NCBI RefSeq assembly: GCF_021134715.1
Contig: NC_060023.1
Coordinates: 2,666,001-2,730,000 of the forward strand
Source: Daphnia pulex
Lineage: Eukaryota > Arthropoda > Branchiopoda > Diplostraca > Daphniidae
DNA: 64,000 nt
Direction: 5' to 3'
In this document: piece after piece, positions 20,047 to 30,500 of the stretch
How positions within the stretch are numbered: the first letter of the stretch is position 1
Layout: every line of letters starts with the position of its first letter
Translations under genes and position numbers: made by a program
Notes under the pieces: generated by a model
Databases searched by the model: none
What the model saw: the letters and a program-made list of their open reading frames with translations, nothing else
What the model was told of the DNA's origin: nothing

Positions 20047-22053
20047 CTATCGAGATCCAGCTTGAAGTAATATTTGGTAAACCTTACGGCATCTTTCTAA
20101 AGTTCCCCAAATGGTAAGGAATTTTTTTTCTTGAGATGGACGAGAAATGCGCACGTTGTTTTGGAAATTTAATTGTTTAAAGTAGTAGCTTGAGTAAACC
20201 TTGTTTGTGAGATCTAAGTTGCGACATTCGATCGACACAAGTAGATTGTCAATAACGTCGGTACAGGCGGCCCTGCGTCCCTCGGCATCTCCATCGGTGA
20301 TATACAGATTATCTTCGAAAAAACTTAACTTCACTCCATATTCTTCTTGTAATCTTTTGATGTTTGTTCCACCACGTCCGATGACTCGTCCGCAGTCAGA
20401 GTTTGGGATTCCACTCACCACAATCTCGTCGTAGTTGATTTCTTGTGTCACGGATGACAAGATCACAAAATCGGATGAGGCAGCTGATGAAGGCTTTTCC
20501 GTTTGTTGTTTAATAACTTGTTTTTCAGCTACGATTCCTGTTGGAGAAGTGTTTGTCGAATCTCTTTGGGCTGATGTTGAGCCAGAAGCTAAAAATGTTG
20601 TGACGATTTGAGTGACTTCCGTTTGTGGAGCAATCGCTGGGGTGGTTTGTTTATTTTTAGGTTTACTTGCAGCCGATCGACCGAATTTTTCATTTTTTTG
20701 GTCTGATACAATCAAGTGAGTGCTTGAAGACGGAAGACTCTTGGACTTGGCGGCTGAAACAGGGCGTTCGGCTTGGTCACGATCCGGAATGTTAAAGGGT
20801 CCGTGTTGCTTCGACAACTGTTTAATTATTTTCTTATCGGGCTCAAATCCGCATGTTTCGTTACGGGTTATGTTGACTCGTTGTTTGATCGCAAGGGTTG
20901 CAAGAATTTGGGATTCGAGTTTTTCTAATTGACATTCAGAGTTTTTGCTGGCCAAAGGCGATTCGCTTCCAACGTCTTTCTTTGGTACTTTCCGTAGCGT
21001 TTCCACTTTTACGTCGTCAGAGACACTAACAATGGTTACGTTAGCACTTAATGATGGAACCGGCTCGTCAGCACTTGTTGTTTTTCGATTTTCGACTTTG
21101 TTGGTATTGCTGGGCTCATTTCGAGGTAGCCAATTGCGTTTTCGTAAGTCGCAAACGTTTTGGACCAAGAAACGGATGCGGTTTGAGATGTTGTTTTGTT
21201 TTGTGATCGAATCCAATGCTTGAAAGTAAGAGTTCATTATTCCGCTATTTTTCTGACTATCCAAGTTTTTTCCAGCGGTTGTCAATAAGCGACACAAAGA
21301 CTCAATCGCTTCCTCGTCCGGTGCTTGGAGAAGCCGACGGATACAATTATGCATAACATTTTCGGTTATGTTGCCCACCTTGTAGAGTTCTCCAATGAAC
21401 TTGATGTTGCCTAGAGTAGTTCTTCGGTTCCGGTCTATGAGAGAAATGAGTTCCGTCTCAAGTATTGTCTTCTTCTCTTTTGTTTCAGCCTTTTGTACTT
21501 CTTTCCTCTTGTTGTCAACATCAATCAGGATATCGCTATCCTTCTGGAAGACTTTCTGGCAGCGAGAAAGTAATAACGTTCGGAATGATAAACTTTCCGT
21601 TGGATCGGTTGATGAGACGACTTGTTTCGTTGACAATGACTGGCACATCTGAGCGTACGTGGCAGCATACATGGGTTCATCCAGAGCTTTTTCGAAAAAA
21701 AGTTGAATAACTCCAGATAGTTTTTCTTCATCATTAATTTCCAAGGCCAAGATTTTAGCCAAAAACTGTTCGTGTTTGGATGGTGTCATTTTGTTTAAAA
21801 TACCACGTACCGTGCTGAGAAGCACGTCTGTTGCTGATGTGACAGTGGCTGCAGCGGGCGTCGCTCTTCTTGGCTGCCACACTTTTGATGTATCAACGAC
21901 ACGCTCTGATGGTTTCATATCGAACAGCTTTATCTGTCTTCTTGGTGGTAGTGGTTCAGTTATTTTGGATGAGCTCATGCCCATTGTGACTTTACGGGCA
22001 ATCTCAGAAGGAAGAGATTGGGGTTTCATTATTCCAAAAGATTTTCTCTGCAT
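20047..22053 (-). CDS. MIF4G and KH domain protein, eIF4G-like (long single-exon ORF)
   Basis: A 668-residue frame. Near residue 55 VDTSKVWQPRR resembles the linker before the core of eIF4G, and LLSTVRGILNKMTPSKHEQF (about 80-100) matches the first helix of the eIF4G MIF4G domain. The domain continues through QLFFEKALDEPMYAATYAQM and TTLGNIKFIGELYKVGNIT to FLVQNVCDLRKRNWLPR (about residue 315). A low-complexity linker of about 220 residues follows. A KH domain lies at about 545-610 with the loop GRVIGRGGTNIKRLQEEYGV (GxxG is GRGG). MIF4G domains bind eIF4A-type helicases and KH domains bind RNA, so a role in mRNA translation or localisation is likely. The pairing is not one I know from a standard eIF4G. 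No intron lies inside, which suggests a retrocopy origin. The first ATG overlaps the stop of the next ORF upstream. Confidence 0.75.
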   Translation of the reverse strand: MQRKSFGIMKPQSLPSEIARKVTMGMSSSKITEPLPPRRQIKLFDMKPSERVVDTSKVWQPRRATPAAATVTSATDVLLSTVRGILNKMTPSKHEQFLAKILALEINDEEKLSGVIQLFFEKALDEPMYAATYAQMCQSLSTKQVVSSTDPTESLSFRTLLLSRCQKVFQKDSDILIDVDNKRKEVQKAETKEKKTILETELISLIDRNRRTTLGNIKFIGELYKVGNITENVMHNCIRRLLQAPDEEAIESLCRLLTTAGKNLDSQKNSGIMNSYFQALDSITKQNNISNRIRFLVQNVCDLRKRNWLPRNEPSNTNKVENRKTTSADEPVPSLSANVTIVSVSDDVKVETLRKVPKKDVGSESPLASKNSECQLEKLESQILATLAIKQRVNITRNETCGFEPDKKIIKQLSKQHGPFNIPDRDQAERPVSAAKSKSLPSSSTHLIVSDQKNEKFGRSAASKPKNKQTTPAIAPQTEVTQIVTTFLASGSTSAQRDSTNTSPTGIVAEKQVIKQQTEKPSSAASSDFVILSSVTQEINYDEIVVSGIPNSDCGRVIGRGGTNIKRLQEEYGVKLSFFEDNLYITDGDAEGRRAACTDVIDNLLVSIECRNLDLTNKVYSSYYFKQLNFQNNVRISRPSQEKKFLTIWGTLERCRKVYQILLQAGSR

Positions 22054-23018
22054 CAGAATGCACGATCATAAGTTCTCGGTAGACAAGACAAAATAGTTGA
22101 TGTGTCTGTTTGAGTACCCTGAGAGCCTACGTTCGGCACTCTTGTTTTCTTCGACTGCAAATCTGAAATCACGTTTTCCAATTCGCAAACTGTTTCCTTG
22201 TGCTTTTCTAACGAGGAGGAAAGTGATTTAACATCGGACTCGGCTTGTATCAATTTGATTACGAGATCTTCTTTCTCGTTCATCAGTCGTGAACAGTTTT
22301 TCTCCAGTTCGGAAATCTTGATCTCATTTTCACGTTTCATTTGGGCTTGTTGGTAACTCAAAAGTTCGTTTTCAAGTTTTGCTTGAGTTAAAACAGAAAC
22401 TAATTCACGGTGCGAACGTTTCAAATCATCCATTTCTTGCTGGTGTTTTTGTTGCATACGGACATAAAACTTTTTCAGTTGGTTGTTTTTGACACGCAAG
22501 CTATCGCGAGCCAATGACGTAGTTACGAGTCGTTGTTGGAGACCGTTAACTACCGCATGATGATTAGGTTTATCCGACTGTTTTTTGTCTAGCTGTGCTT
22601 TTAGGTGTTGTTCGTTGTGCAAAATTTCCGCGACAGAGGTAACAGTCGGATGGGTTTGAGTTATTCCGGTCGGATCTTGTTCGATAGATGCAAGGTGGTC
22701 GTGAGTATCTTTCGAGGATCCAAGTTGAGTGACCGGTAATAGCAGGTGTGGATCTGCTGCGATGGTAAAATTCGGGGAAATGGATCCGTTCCATTTGAAA
22801 CAACGGACGGCCCATTGTGGAAAAAAAGAGTCTGGTAAAGTTCTGTCGTCCGGTTTGGGATGTGCCTCAAGGGACACCGGGGAACCGGGTTGTGAGTCCG
22901 GCTGCAGACGTGGAGCTGCGGGGACGACAGTATTCGGGGTAATGGAATCCTCCAGGTGGAAGAGGAGGATCCATTTACGCAAGAAGAAGGCAAGAAAATT
23001 GGTGAGAGTAGAAATCAT
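22053..23018 (-). CDS. Coiled-coil ORF upstream of, and probably part of, the MIF4G-KH gene
   Basis: A 321-residue frame. The N-terminal 90 residues are Pro-rich and hold two diverged copies of a motif (SITPNTVVPAAPRL and SISPNFTIAADPHL). Residues about 165-300 form a long coiled coil (ERNEI-like heptads, for example MKRENEIKISELEKNCSRLM). The C-terminus reads GTQTDTS and then DRAF before the stop. Stop and next start overlap as TGATG. Alternatively a GT donor after the codon for Asn in RVPN and the acceptor GATGCAG would remove 83 bp and join both ORFs in frame, giving one protein of about 960 residues. I favour one spliced gene because 83 bp is a usual intron size here, but reinitiation cannot be ruled out. 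Confidence 0.65.
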   Translation of the reverse strand: MISTLTNFLAFFLRKWILLFHLEDSITPNTVVPAAPRLQPDSQPGSPVSLEAHPKPDDRTLPDSFFPQWAVRCFKWNGSISPNFTIAADPHLLLPVTQLGSSKDTHDHLASIEQDPTGITQTHPTVTSVAEILHNEQHLKAQLDKKQSDKPNHHAVVNGLQQRLVTTSLARDSLRVKNNQLKKFYVRMQQKHQQEMDDLKRSHRELVSVLTQAKLENELLSYQQAQMKRENEIKISELEKNCSRLMNEKEDLVIKLIQAESDVKSLSSSLEKHKETVCELENVISDLQSKKTRVPNVGSQGTQTDTSTILSCLPRTYDRAF

Positions 23019-23129
23019 TTTGTTTTGGTGGGAACAAAAATGAAAGCTAGAATATCTTGGTCAGATTTTTGTGCCCTTATATCAACTCGGATCACGTCAA
23101 CACTATTGGCACTCGTTCATTGGACTAGT

Positions 23130-23345
23130 TAACTTAAGTTTAAAAATACATTTTCAAGTTTACGCCGAAGAAACTATGATGGTTTGGTTCATTTTATTTT
23201 TCCAAACATTATACAATCAATTTTTTTATTAATTAGCGTCAAATTAATTTCAGAAATTAAGAAAACTGTTGGCGAAACACCGCTTGATCACCTTGAACGA
23301 CCTTGAATGTGTTGCGGCGAATTCGATAGTCTGCGAAAAGGCATA
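23130..23345. repeat. Upstream repeat unit 1
   Basis: First of three diverged units: a TTTTCAAGTTT..GAAGAAACTATGAT start, a TTTTTCCAAACATTATACAATCA middle part (split here in two) and a CACCGCTTGATCACCTTGA end. Confidence 0.55.
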
Positions 23346-23640
23346 GTTAACTTTGGTTTAAAAACACCTTTTCAAGTTTGAACGAAAGAAAATATGATTT
23401 CTACGTTTGTTTTATTTTTTCAAACATATTACAATCACCTGTTTCATTAATTATTACCAAACCAAATCAAAAAATTAAGATAACTGTTGACAGAACACCG
23501 CTTGACTACCTTGATTGTGTTACGCCGGCGAATTTGGTAATCTGGGAGTGTAGCTCCGCCCATTTTTCAGAAAAAGGCGATCGTGCACTGCGTTCCCCTA
23601 ATTTAAAATTAAATTTGTTTTAATTCAGTTAGTAATGTTT
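23346..23640. repeat. Upstream repeat unit 2
   Basis: Same order of blocks as unit 1: TTTTCAAGTTTGAACGAAAG, TTTTTTCAAACATATTACAA, CACCGCTTGACTACCTTGA, then GGCTCCGCCCATTTTTCAG-like sequence and a CCCCTAATTTAAAATTAAAT tail. Confidence 0.6.
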
Positions 23641-23744
23641 TGAAACATTTATTTTTTCCAACCACATATTAGAGATTTATACATAGTGCCGGGGAAGTGG
23701 AATAAATTATCGCTAGATAGCATTGTATATTTTCATGTTTCGCG

Positions 23745-24005
23745 AAAAAAACTATGATTACTTTGTTTGTTTTATTTTTTCAAACATATTACAATCATCT
23801 TTTTCATTAATTATTATCAAATCAAACAAAAAATTAAGATAACTGTTGACTGAACATCGATCGACTACCTTGAGTGTGTTACGTCGGCGAATTCGGTAAT
23901 CTGAGGATGTAGGCTCCGCCCATTTTTCAGAAAAACGCGGTTGTGCACTGTATTCCCCTAATTTAAAATTAAATTTGTTTTAACAGAGTTGGTAATGTTT
24001 GAAAC
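23745..24005. repeat. Upstream repeat unit 3
   Basis: Most similar to unit 2, with the same CTCCGCCCATTTTTCAGAAA and CCCCTAATTTAAAATTAAAT blocks. It ends at the palindrome that starts at 24,006. Confidence 0.6.
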
Positions 24006-24040
24006 GTTGCCTCCATTGAAAGGCTTTCAATGGAGGCAAC
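24006..24040. repeat. Perfect palindrome, 17 bp arms with one base between
   Basis: GTTGCCTCCATTGAAAG, a single G, then CTTTCAATGGAGGCAAC. The arms match over all 17 bases. It sits exactly at the right end of repeat unit 3. Confidence 0.9.
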
Positions 24041-24576
24041 TCAGAAAGAGAAAAGTCAAATAAGAGGAGTGGAATAAATTCTCCCTGGATGACATTGTTC
24101 AATAATTAATAAAAGAGTAACCTTGTCAATAACGTATCGGATAATTTCCGCAATATGATCCTGTTTAATGATTTCATTGTTTTCCAGTCCGTCTTATGAC
24201 GTTATTAAGAATCTTCAAACCACTCAACTGCCTGAGCGTAAGCTCCGTCATTAAAGGCATGTTTGCCCATAAATAAACAATCTAGAGCGGTCAGTAATCA
24301 GTTCTGTTGATTGATTGGGGCAAAATAAAAATAAAGAAACACAATAAAGACCACAGGTGTGCGTGCGTGCATGCAGCAAGCATTCGGATGTTGATGATGT
24401 TGCACTGTTTTTTACAACCTATTCTAAATAACGAATATTAATTATTTTTATTATTTATTTTTATTATTAGTGAGTGTTTTAGCGTGATATACGAAATTGA
24501 TAATTATTTTTTGTTTATGTTTTGAGAATTCATAGCAGTTTAAAACGGTATTGGCATCGTTGAGTGACTTGAATCA
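24041..24576. other. Promoter-side spacer before mS31
   Basis: No gene seen. It probably holds the promoters of the mS31 gene and of the divergent locus. Confidence 0.4.
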
Positions 24577-25957
24577 ATGGCGACTGCCTTACAAAATACG
24601 AGAATGTTATTGCGGCGAACATTAAGGTAAAGTAAAAATACAAATCAATGTTTTAAAATCTGTGTTAAATGCGTATCTTGTTCTATTTACAGTGTCAAGA
24701 AAAATGAAATATTGGCCAGAAATATATGCTTTACATCAACTCTAAAATCAAAGAAAGATGAAGGAACTTTGAAAAAAGATGATGAAGCGAAAGAAGTAGC
24801 AGCCAAAAATGCTAAACAGAAGGAGGCTAAAGCAAAACTAAACATGTTGCTAGAAGCAATGAGCAAGGTTCACTCTTTTACTTATTTAACTAAATGCTTT
24901 AACTGATTTGGTTTTCCTTCCAGGAATCACAAAAAGCATTTCCAGCAGAGTCGGAACTAGCACTAGCAACCCCAAAATTTGTTAAGAAAAACAAACCTTT
25001 AAAAACAAAATTGATCAGCACTAAAATAGGTACCTAGAATTGTATCTAAACCTTACCTTACCGGACAACTTTATTATACTTGTTATAAAAATTCTTCTTA
25101 CAGATTCAGAAATGCTGCAGGCAGTAGAAAATGTCTCAAAGACATTTAGTAAAGAAAATGAAGAATTGAAAAAAAATCTGATAGCCAAGCTTGAATCTAT
25201 AACAGATGAAAGTGAAGTGGCCCGATTAGAGCCCTTCAAACCTGACAAACAGAAAACAGCAGACCTGAACAGTTTATTGAATACTTTAAAAGTTGATGTT
25301 AAGAAGCCTAAAAAGAAGGCTCCAGAGTCACATTTGGCTGCAGTGTAAGTCTTGTTACCACTCACTATTCTACATATAACTTAATTGTTATTCATTTTCC
25401 AGGAAAATTGATAATGTGTATGGTGCTGATCCCAGTGGAATTTTTAGAAATGCAAATTTCAAAGAAGAATCAGGAACAGTTTCCAAACTGACTACCTGGG
25501 AAATTTTATACCAGAAAGAACTTGAACTTCTTGCTACTCAACCTCCCAGCAATGGTTTTCAACAAATGATTTTGTGGACCAAGCAAGGAAAAGTTTGGCA
25601 GTTCCCTATCGATAACGAACAAGGTACTCCATCTCCTTAAATTCAATCTTACACTTTAATTAACCGAAACGATTGCTTTGATGATCAGGTTTGGAAGAGG
25701 AAGCCCAAGTCGGCTTCCACGAGCATGTGTTTTTGGAACCGTATCTGAAGCCCTGGTGTCCCAGGCGAGGACCCGTCCGCCATTTCATGGAACTTATTAC
25801 AGTTGGTCTTAGTAAGAATCCCTACTTAACCGTAGCCCAGAAAAAAGAGCACATCAACTGGTTCCGCAACTTTTTCGATGCCCAGCGCAGCATTCTTATC
25901 GAAACTGGAGCAATCCCTGATGTACCATCAAAGTCCCCTCCGTCTTTATCAGCTTGA
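24577..25957 (+). CDS. MRPS31: Mitochondrial small ribosomal subunit protein mS31
   Basis: Six exons give 353 residues: 24577-24626, 24693-24867, 24924-25029, 25104-25344, 25403-25623 and 25689-25957. The N-terminus MATALQNTRMLLRRTLR is basic and without acidic residues, as in a mitochondrial targeting peptide. A Lys-rich, helical middle part follows. The conserved C-terminal part holds LTTWEILYQKELELLATQPP, the WQFPIDNEQG box, FHEHVFLEPYL, and RHFMELITVGLSKNPYLTV with EHINWFRNFF, which are the hallmark of the MRPS31 family. The protein is a component of the 28S mitoribosomal subunit. All splice sites are GT-AG and all phases agree. The ATG has a good context (TCAATGG). Confidence 0.93.
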
Positions 25958-27546
25958 GTCGATATGGCTTCTTTGAATATAGTCAACAATTTGTGTTACT
26001 TAAATATTTTCACTCTGACCTTTAACATTAGTTAAGATAATATCTTTATGGCGCATAGAATTTCACAAGCAAACCAACAAAACATTGTAGTGGTGTGAAG
26101 GAAATAGTCAAGCCGTGGAATTTTTCCTTTAATCTGATAAACGTAAGTAGAGAAGTGAAAAACTACTAGATCGTGTCGCTACACGTTGCACTTTTTTCAT
26201 GGAATCGGAAACCCAGTCTTTCATCGATTTTCTTTTCATTGTTCATTCTCAACATGTGGAGGGCGTGTATTGTATTGTCATAGCGGCACGAGTTCTATTT
26301 GTAGGGTCTGAATTGCCGGTTGATGTCCGACTCCAAAGAACTGCACTAATGGTTCGTTAGAAGTTGGTAAAAAGTCTGGGAGGTCCCTCACGCCCGAATA
26401 GCCACACTTTGAAAAACTCACTACCACAGATGGAAACAGCGACCGCAACGGCGATAATGCGCAGATATCTTCTCACACACGACGAAAATCATACCGAGAT
26501 CAAATGTGTTCAGCACTTTCGCTTACCCTCATGAAACATAAGAACAATGCACTCGGTCGAATGGCGGCTGCTGGCCAATCAGAAGCTGATGCAAAGAAGT
26601 GTACATGTGATCATGCACATCCGCTACTATGGAAAGAAGGGAATGAAACCTTGAAAATTTTTACGTCGGTAATTGTGGCTAATGCTAGTGTCAGAAATCA
26701 ATAGAATAACCCCGAGGGCGCAGCGCTTTTGTCGAGCCTATGCAGTCCTAATCGCATTCATTGAATTATCACTCCCTTCTTATACTTGGAAAGTTAGTTG
26801 AGGAGGGAAAGTTGGTGCGTGAGATAAGGTCTTCAAAAGCCAGAGCTTCCTGATTTTCTCTTCGAGCAGAAACTTCCTTTCTATTGTTGGATTTTTATAT
26901 AATCATCTTCAGTCAGAGAGTCAAACGATTGGCGAACAGAGGCAACGCGCAAAGGCTGCTGCAAATCGTTTTCCTTTATTAGAAGTATACTTTCTAGAAT
27001 TTTGCCATTTCGATGTACGAACGTATATACGAATGAAAAGACATTTTAGCTGCCGTTATTAAGGGCCGTTTCATCTCTGGGCTGTATTCAATTAGTGTGA
27101 ACGACAGAAAAGCTGACTAAAGTTGGAACCGGAAACGAGTGAGAAGTGTCTTCGTCTAATATTGGGGAGTGTCATTGGGGATCGGCTGCTTTTTTCGAGG
27201 GAGGGGAAAGCTGCCGAGTTTATTGCTCAGCCTTTGCCTTCTCTTAGTGAAGCACACACATATCAGAAGTGATTGTGTGTTTGTTCGTGAGCTGATTACA
27301 GAACTCGCAACATGAAGCGAGTTTAGTGCATTGGTTATCAAGCAGTTCAACTATATATTCTTTTTCTCGAGGTGTTATTAAAAGTCTGTATAACGAAAGG
27401 ACCTAAATCAGGTAGAAATTTTGATGTTCTCGTCTTTGCGTCCGGCCAGCCGCCGAGAGCAAGTGTCGATTTGACACTTTCTTTGCCTTGGCTTTTTGGA
27501 TTCACAGCAGCTTGGCTTTTAGCTATTTTTCGTCCGTGCTTCAAGA
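25958..27546. other. Spacer and likely 5' UTR/promoter of the RICH gene
   Basis: No coding gene is supported. A 66-codon ORF near 26,504 has no match. The last 200 bp probably belong to the 5' UTR of the RhoGAP gene and carry a short upstream ORF (ATGAAGCGAGTTTAG near 27,312). Confidence 0.4.
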
Positions 27547-30500
27547 ATGAAGAAAAATTTCTTTCGAGTGAAGCAGCTGGTGGACCAGACTGTTTCAAGG
27601 TAAAGCACAAAACATTTGTTTACTGTTTATGTATGTGTCTGTTGTCACTTTTCATGTGACTTCTCTCTTGGCCTTGGGTTTGATCTAACATCATTAAGAT
27701 AATCCCCTTCTTTGTTAAAGCCCAGTTAAATTACAATCATAACTATGTGCCATTCAGTTGTTCCACACAAATTGTTATTGCTCTTGTTTAAAGCCAAGCC
27801 AAGCAATGCTCTAAATGACAGGAAATATCTTGTTAAAGGCAATCAAATTCAAGGAAGTAGGGGACAATTAGCTCTCTTAAAACACTAGTGTAATAAAAAA
27901 TAGAGTCTAGTTTTAATAATGGTGAATGATCTTGTATATAATAGAGCTGAGCAATCAGAAGTTTTGACTGAAGATGTCCAATCTGCTGAGAAACACGTGG
28001 AACTACTGAGACAAACTTGTGGGACCATGTCAAGGAAGATAAACAGTGTGCTTTCTAGTAAGAATAAAGTTTTAAAATTTACTTGAAATTAGATATCAAT
28101 CTATAAATCATACATTATGTTTCTAGAAAATGAAGGCACACAAGTGGATAAGAGGCTCAAGAAGATTCCAGAGTCTGCGATTGGACATACAATGATAGAG
28201 TCTGGAGGAGTTTTAGGTATTCATCTGCAATTTATGGAAGACCCGCCAACACAGTTATTTTATCATTAATCTGTTTTAGGTGAAAAATCCATTCTTAGAG
28301 ACCTGCTAATAGACTGTGGCCAAATAGGAAATAAAATAGGAGCAGAAATGTTGGGTCATGAAGTTGATGTAGAAAAGAATGTTGTGGAACCACTGAGTCA
28401 AGTTGAAAATGAGGCTGCCAACATCGTCAAGGCGAGACGAAATCTAAATAAATTGATCTTGGATATGGATTCTGCAAGAACCAGGTTGGATCAATCAAAT
28501 TTTTAAATCGTAGACTGTATGCGATTATTAACTGTGTTCTTTAAGGTATCGCAATGCACAAAAACAAGCGACCAGTGGAGGAAATGTTGCCAAGGTGGAC
28601 GGTATCAAAGAGGAATTGGAAGAAGCACAATTAAAAGTAGAAATGAATCGTGATGGATTGGCCGCAGATATCTATGCTCTTTTGGCCAAAGAGGCCGATT
28701 TTGCCAAGGTTTGTCCCAGTTCTTTTCAAACTAGAATCAATAAAAACAAAAATATCTTTTATTCTAGGTGATTCTGCATTTTGCCGAATCCCAGCGCAAG
28801 TACCATCTTGCTGCTTTGAAAGTATTGGATGAACACATTCCATTGTTAGAGACCAAGTGGAAGTCGCACATTCAGAAACCCGTGTTTGGCTGTGACTTGG
28901 ACGAACATCTGCGCATTTCAAGCCGTACAATCGCACACCCCATCGAAATTTGTGTCATTACATTGTACGAAACAGGTGTTGATGAGGAGGGTATCTTTCG
29001 TATAGCTGGAGGCGCGTCTAAAGTCAGAAAATTTAGGGTGAGCTCAATTTTTTAAAGCCGTTTCATTCAGGATAGATGATAAAGATTAATCATTCCATTT
29101 TAGGCCGCCCTTGATGCTAATTTAGCTGATCTTGGGTTTGCGTTGGAATTGCATGATGTCCACATTGTTGCCGGAATTTTGAAATCCTATCTACGCGAGT
29201 TACCCGATCCCTTGTTTAGCCTTGCACTGTACGACGACTGGATCAACGCCATTAAGAGCCCCGATCAAGAGACCCGCCTAAACGCTCTAGGCGAGGTAAA
29301 GTGATAATAAACTTTTATCTTTTAAGGATAAAAACTCACATTTTTTCTTGAATCTACCAGGTAATTGATAAACTACCCGAGAGTCGTTGGAACAACATTC
29401 GTTATTTGATTAAGTTCTTTCACGAACTCAGCCGACGCCACGAGCATAATAAAATGACGTCACAAAATCTAGCTATTGTTTTAGCTCCCAGTCTTCTTTG
29501 GTCACCGGTATTTGAAATCTAGCATCAGCCTTGCCCAACCCTTTCTTATTTCCCTTTTATTTACAGGTAAATAACGGTGATGCCTTGAGTTTGAACATGT
29601 CCTTGGCTAATACGCATGCCGCAGTGATTGAACATCTTATCATGTTCGCCGATCGCTTCTTTCCCGGAGAGGTAATTGCACTATAAATGTAGAAAATAAC
29701 ATTTGTTACGACGATGTTTTTTGCTTTTGTTTTTGAAATTTATAGATCGATTGTTACGTTACCTATTCGAAAGCTCTGTACTCCGGATTACTTCAACCGC
29801 CTTCGCCCTTGAACGGAGGATTTGTCGAGAGAGGTAATTCTTTTGTTGACTTACGTATACCGAAGCCATGTTGTATGTACTAAGGTTTCTCTTCTTTGTT
29901 TTATTTTCGCTTAAGATGAGCACGATTCAAAGGAAGTGAGAAAAACTCATCAACGTATGGGAAGCACGGAAGGATTAGTTGAACTTCGGCATCCTGCGCC
30001 CAGTAGCTATGCATATGACAAGTAAGATTTACCTAATTATAAACCCGACAAATCAGTTTGCTCTCTAACAGTCTACTTCTAGTTTGGCGAAGGCTGAAAG
30101 TCCGCGTCCAATTTCTCGAAGGAAGAAAATACCTGCCCCGGAGCCACCAAATCAGGGCAGTTCCCCTCAGTTGAAAACATTACCGCATGTAAAAACACCA
30201 GAAAAGGAAGAGAAGAAGAGTATTGCTGAGAGCACCCCTGTTCTACCCGAACGTTTTGTGGCTTCTGATAAGCCGCCCGTGCTTCCACCCACGGGACCTG
30301 ATACAAAACGACTTTCCGCATTGCCGATATCAGAAAAGAAACCCGTTCTTGCACCACGGCCATCGTTGAATCCTTTGATTGAACGCTCATCGGCTTCGTC
30401 TAGTCAATCCCAGTCTCATGCTCTTGCACCGATTGGATTCGAAGCAATCGAAAATGATTTAAAACGTCAAGGTTCTGTGAGACAGATACCTCCTTACGCT

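Noticed and set aside
25021-25365. Minus-strand ORF of 114 codons inside the mS31 gene
   Set aside because: It is antisense to exon 4 of mS31 and lacks any own signal.
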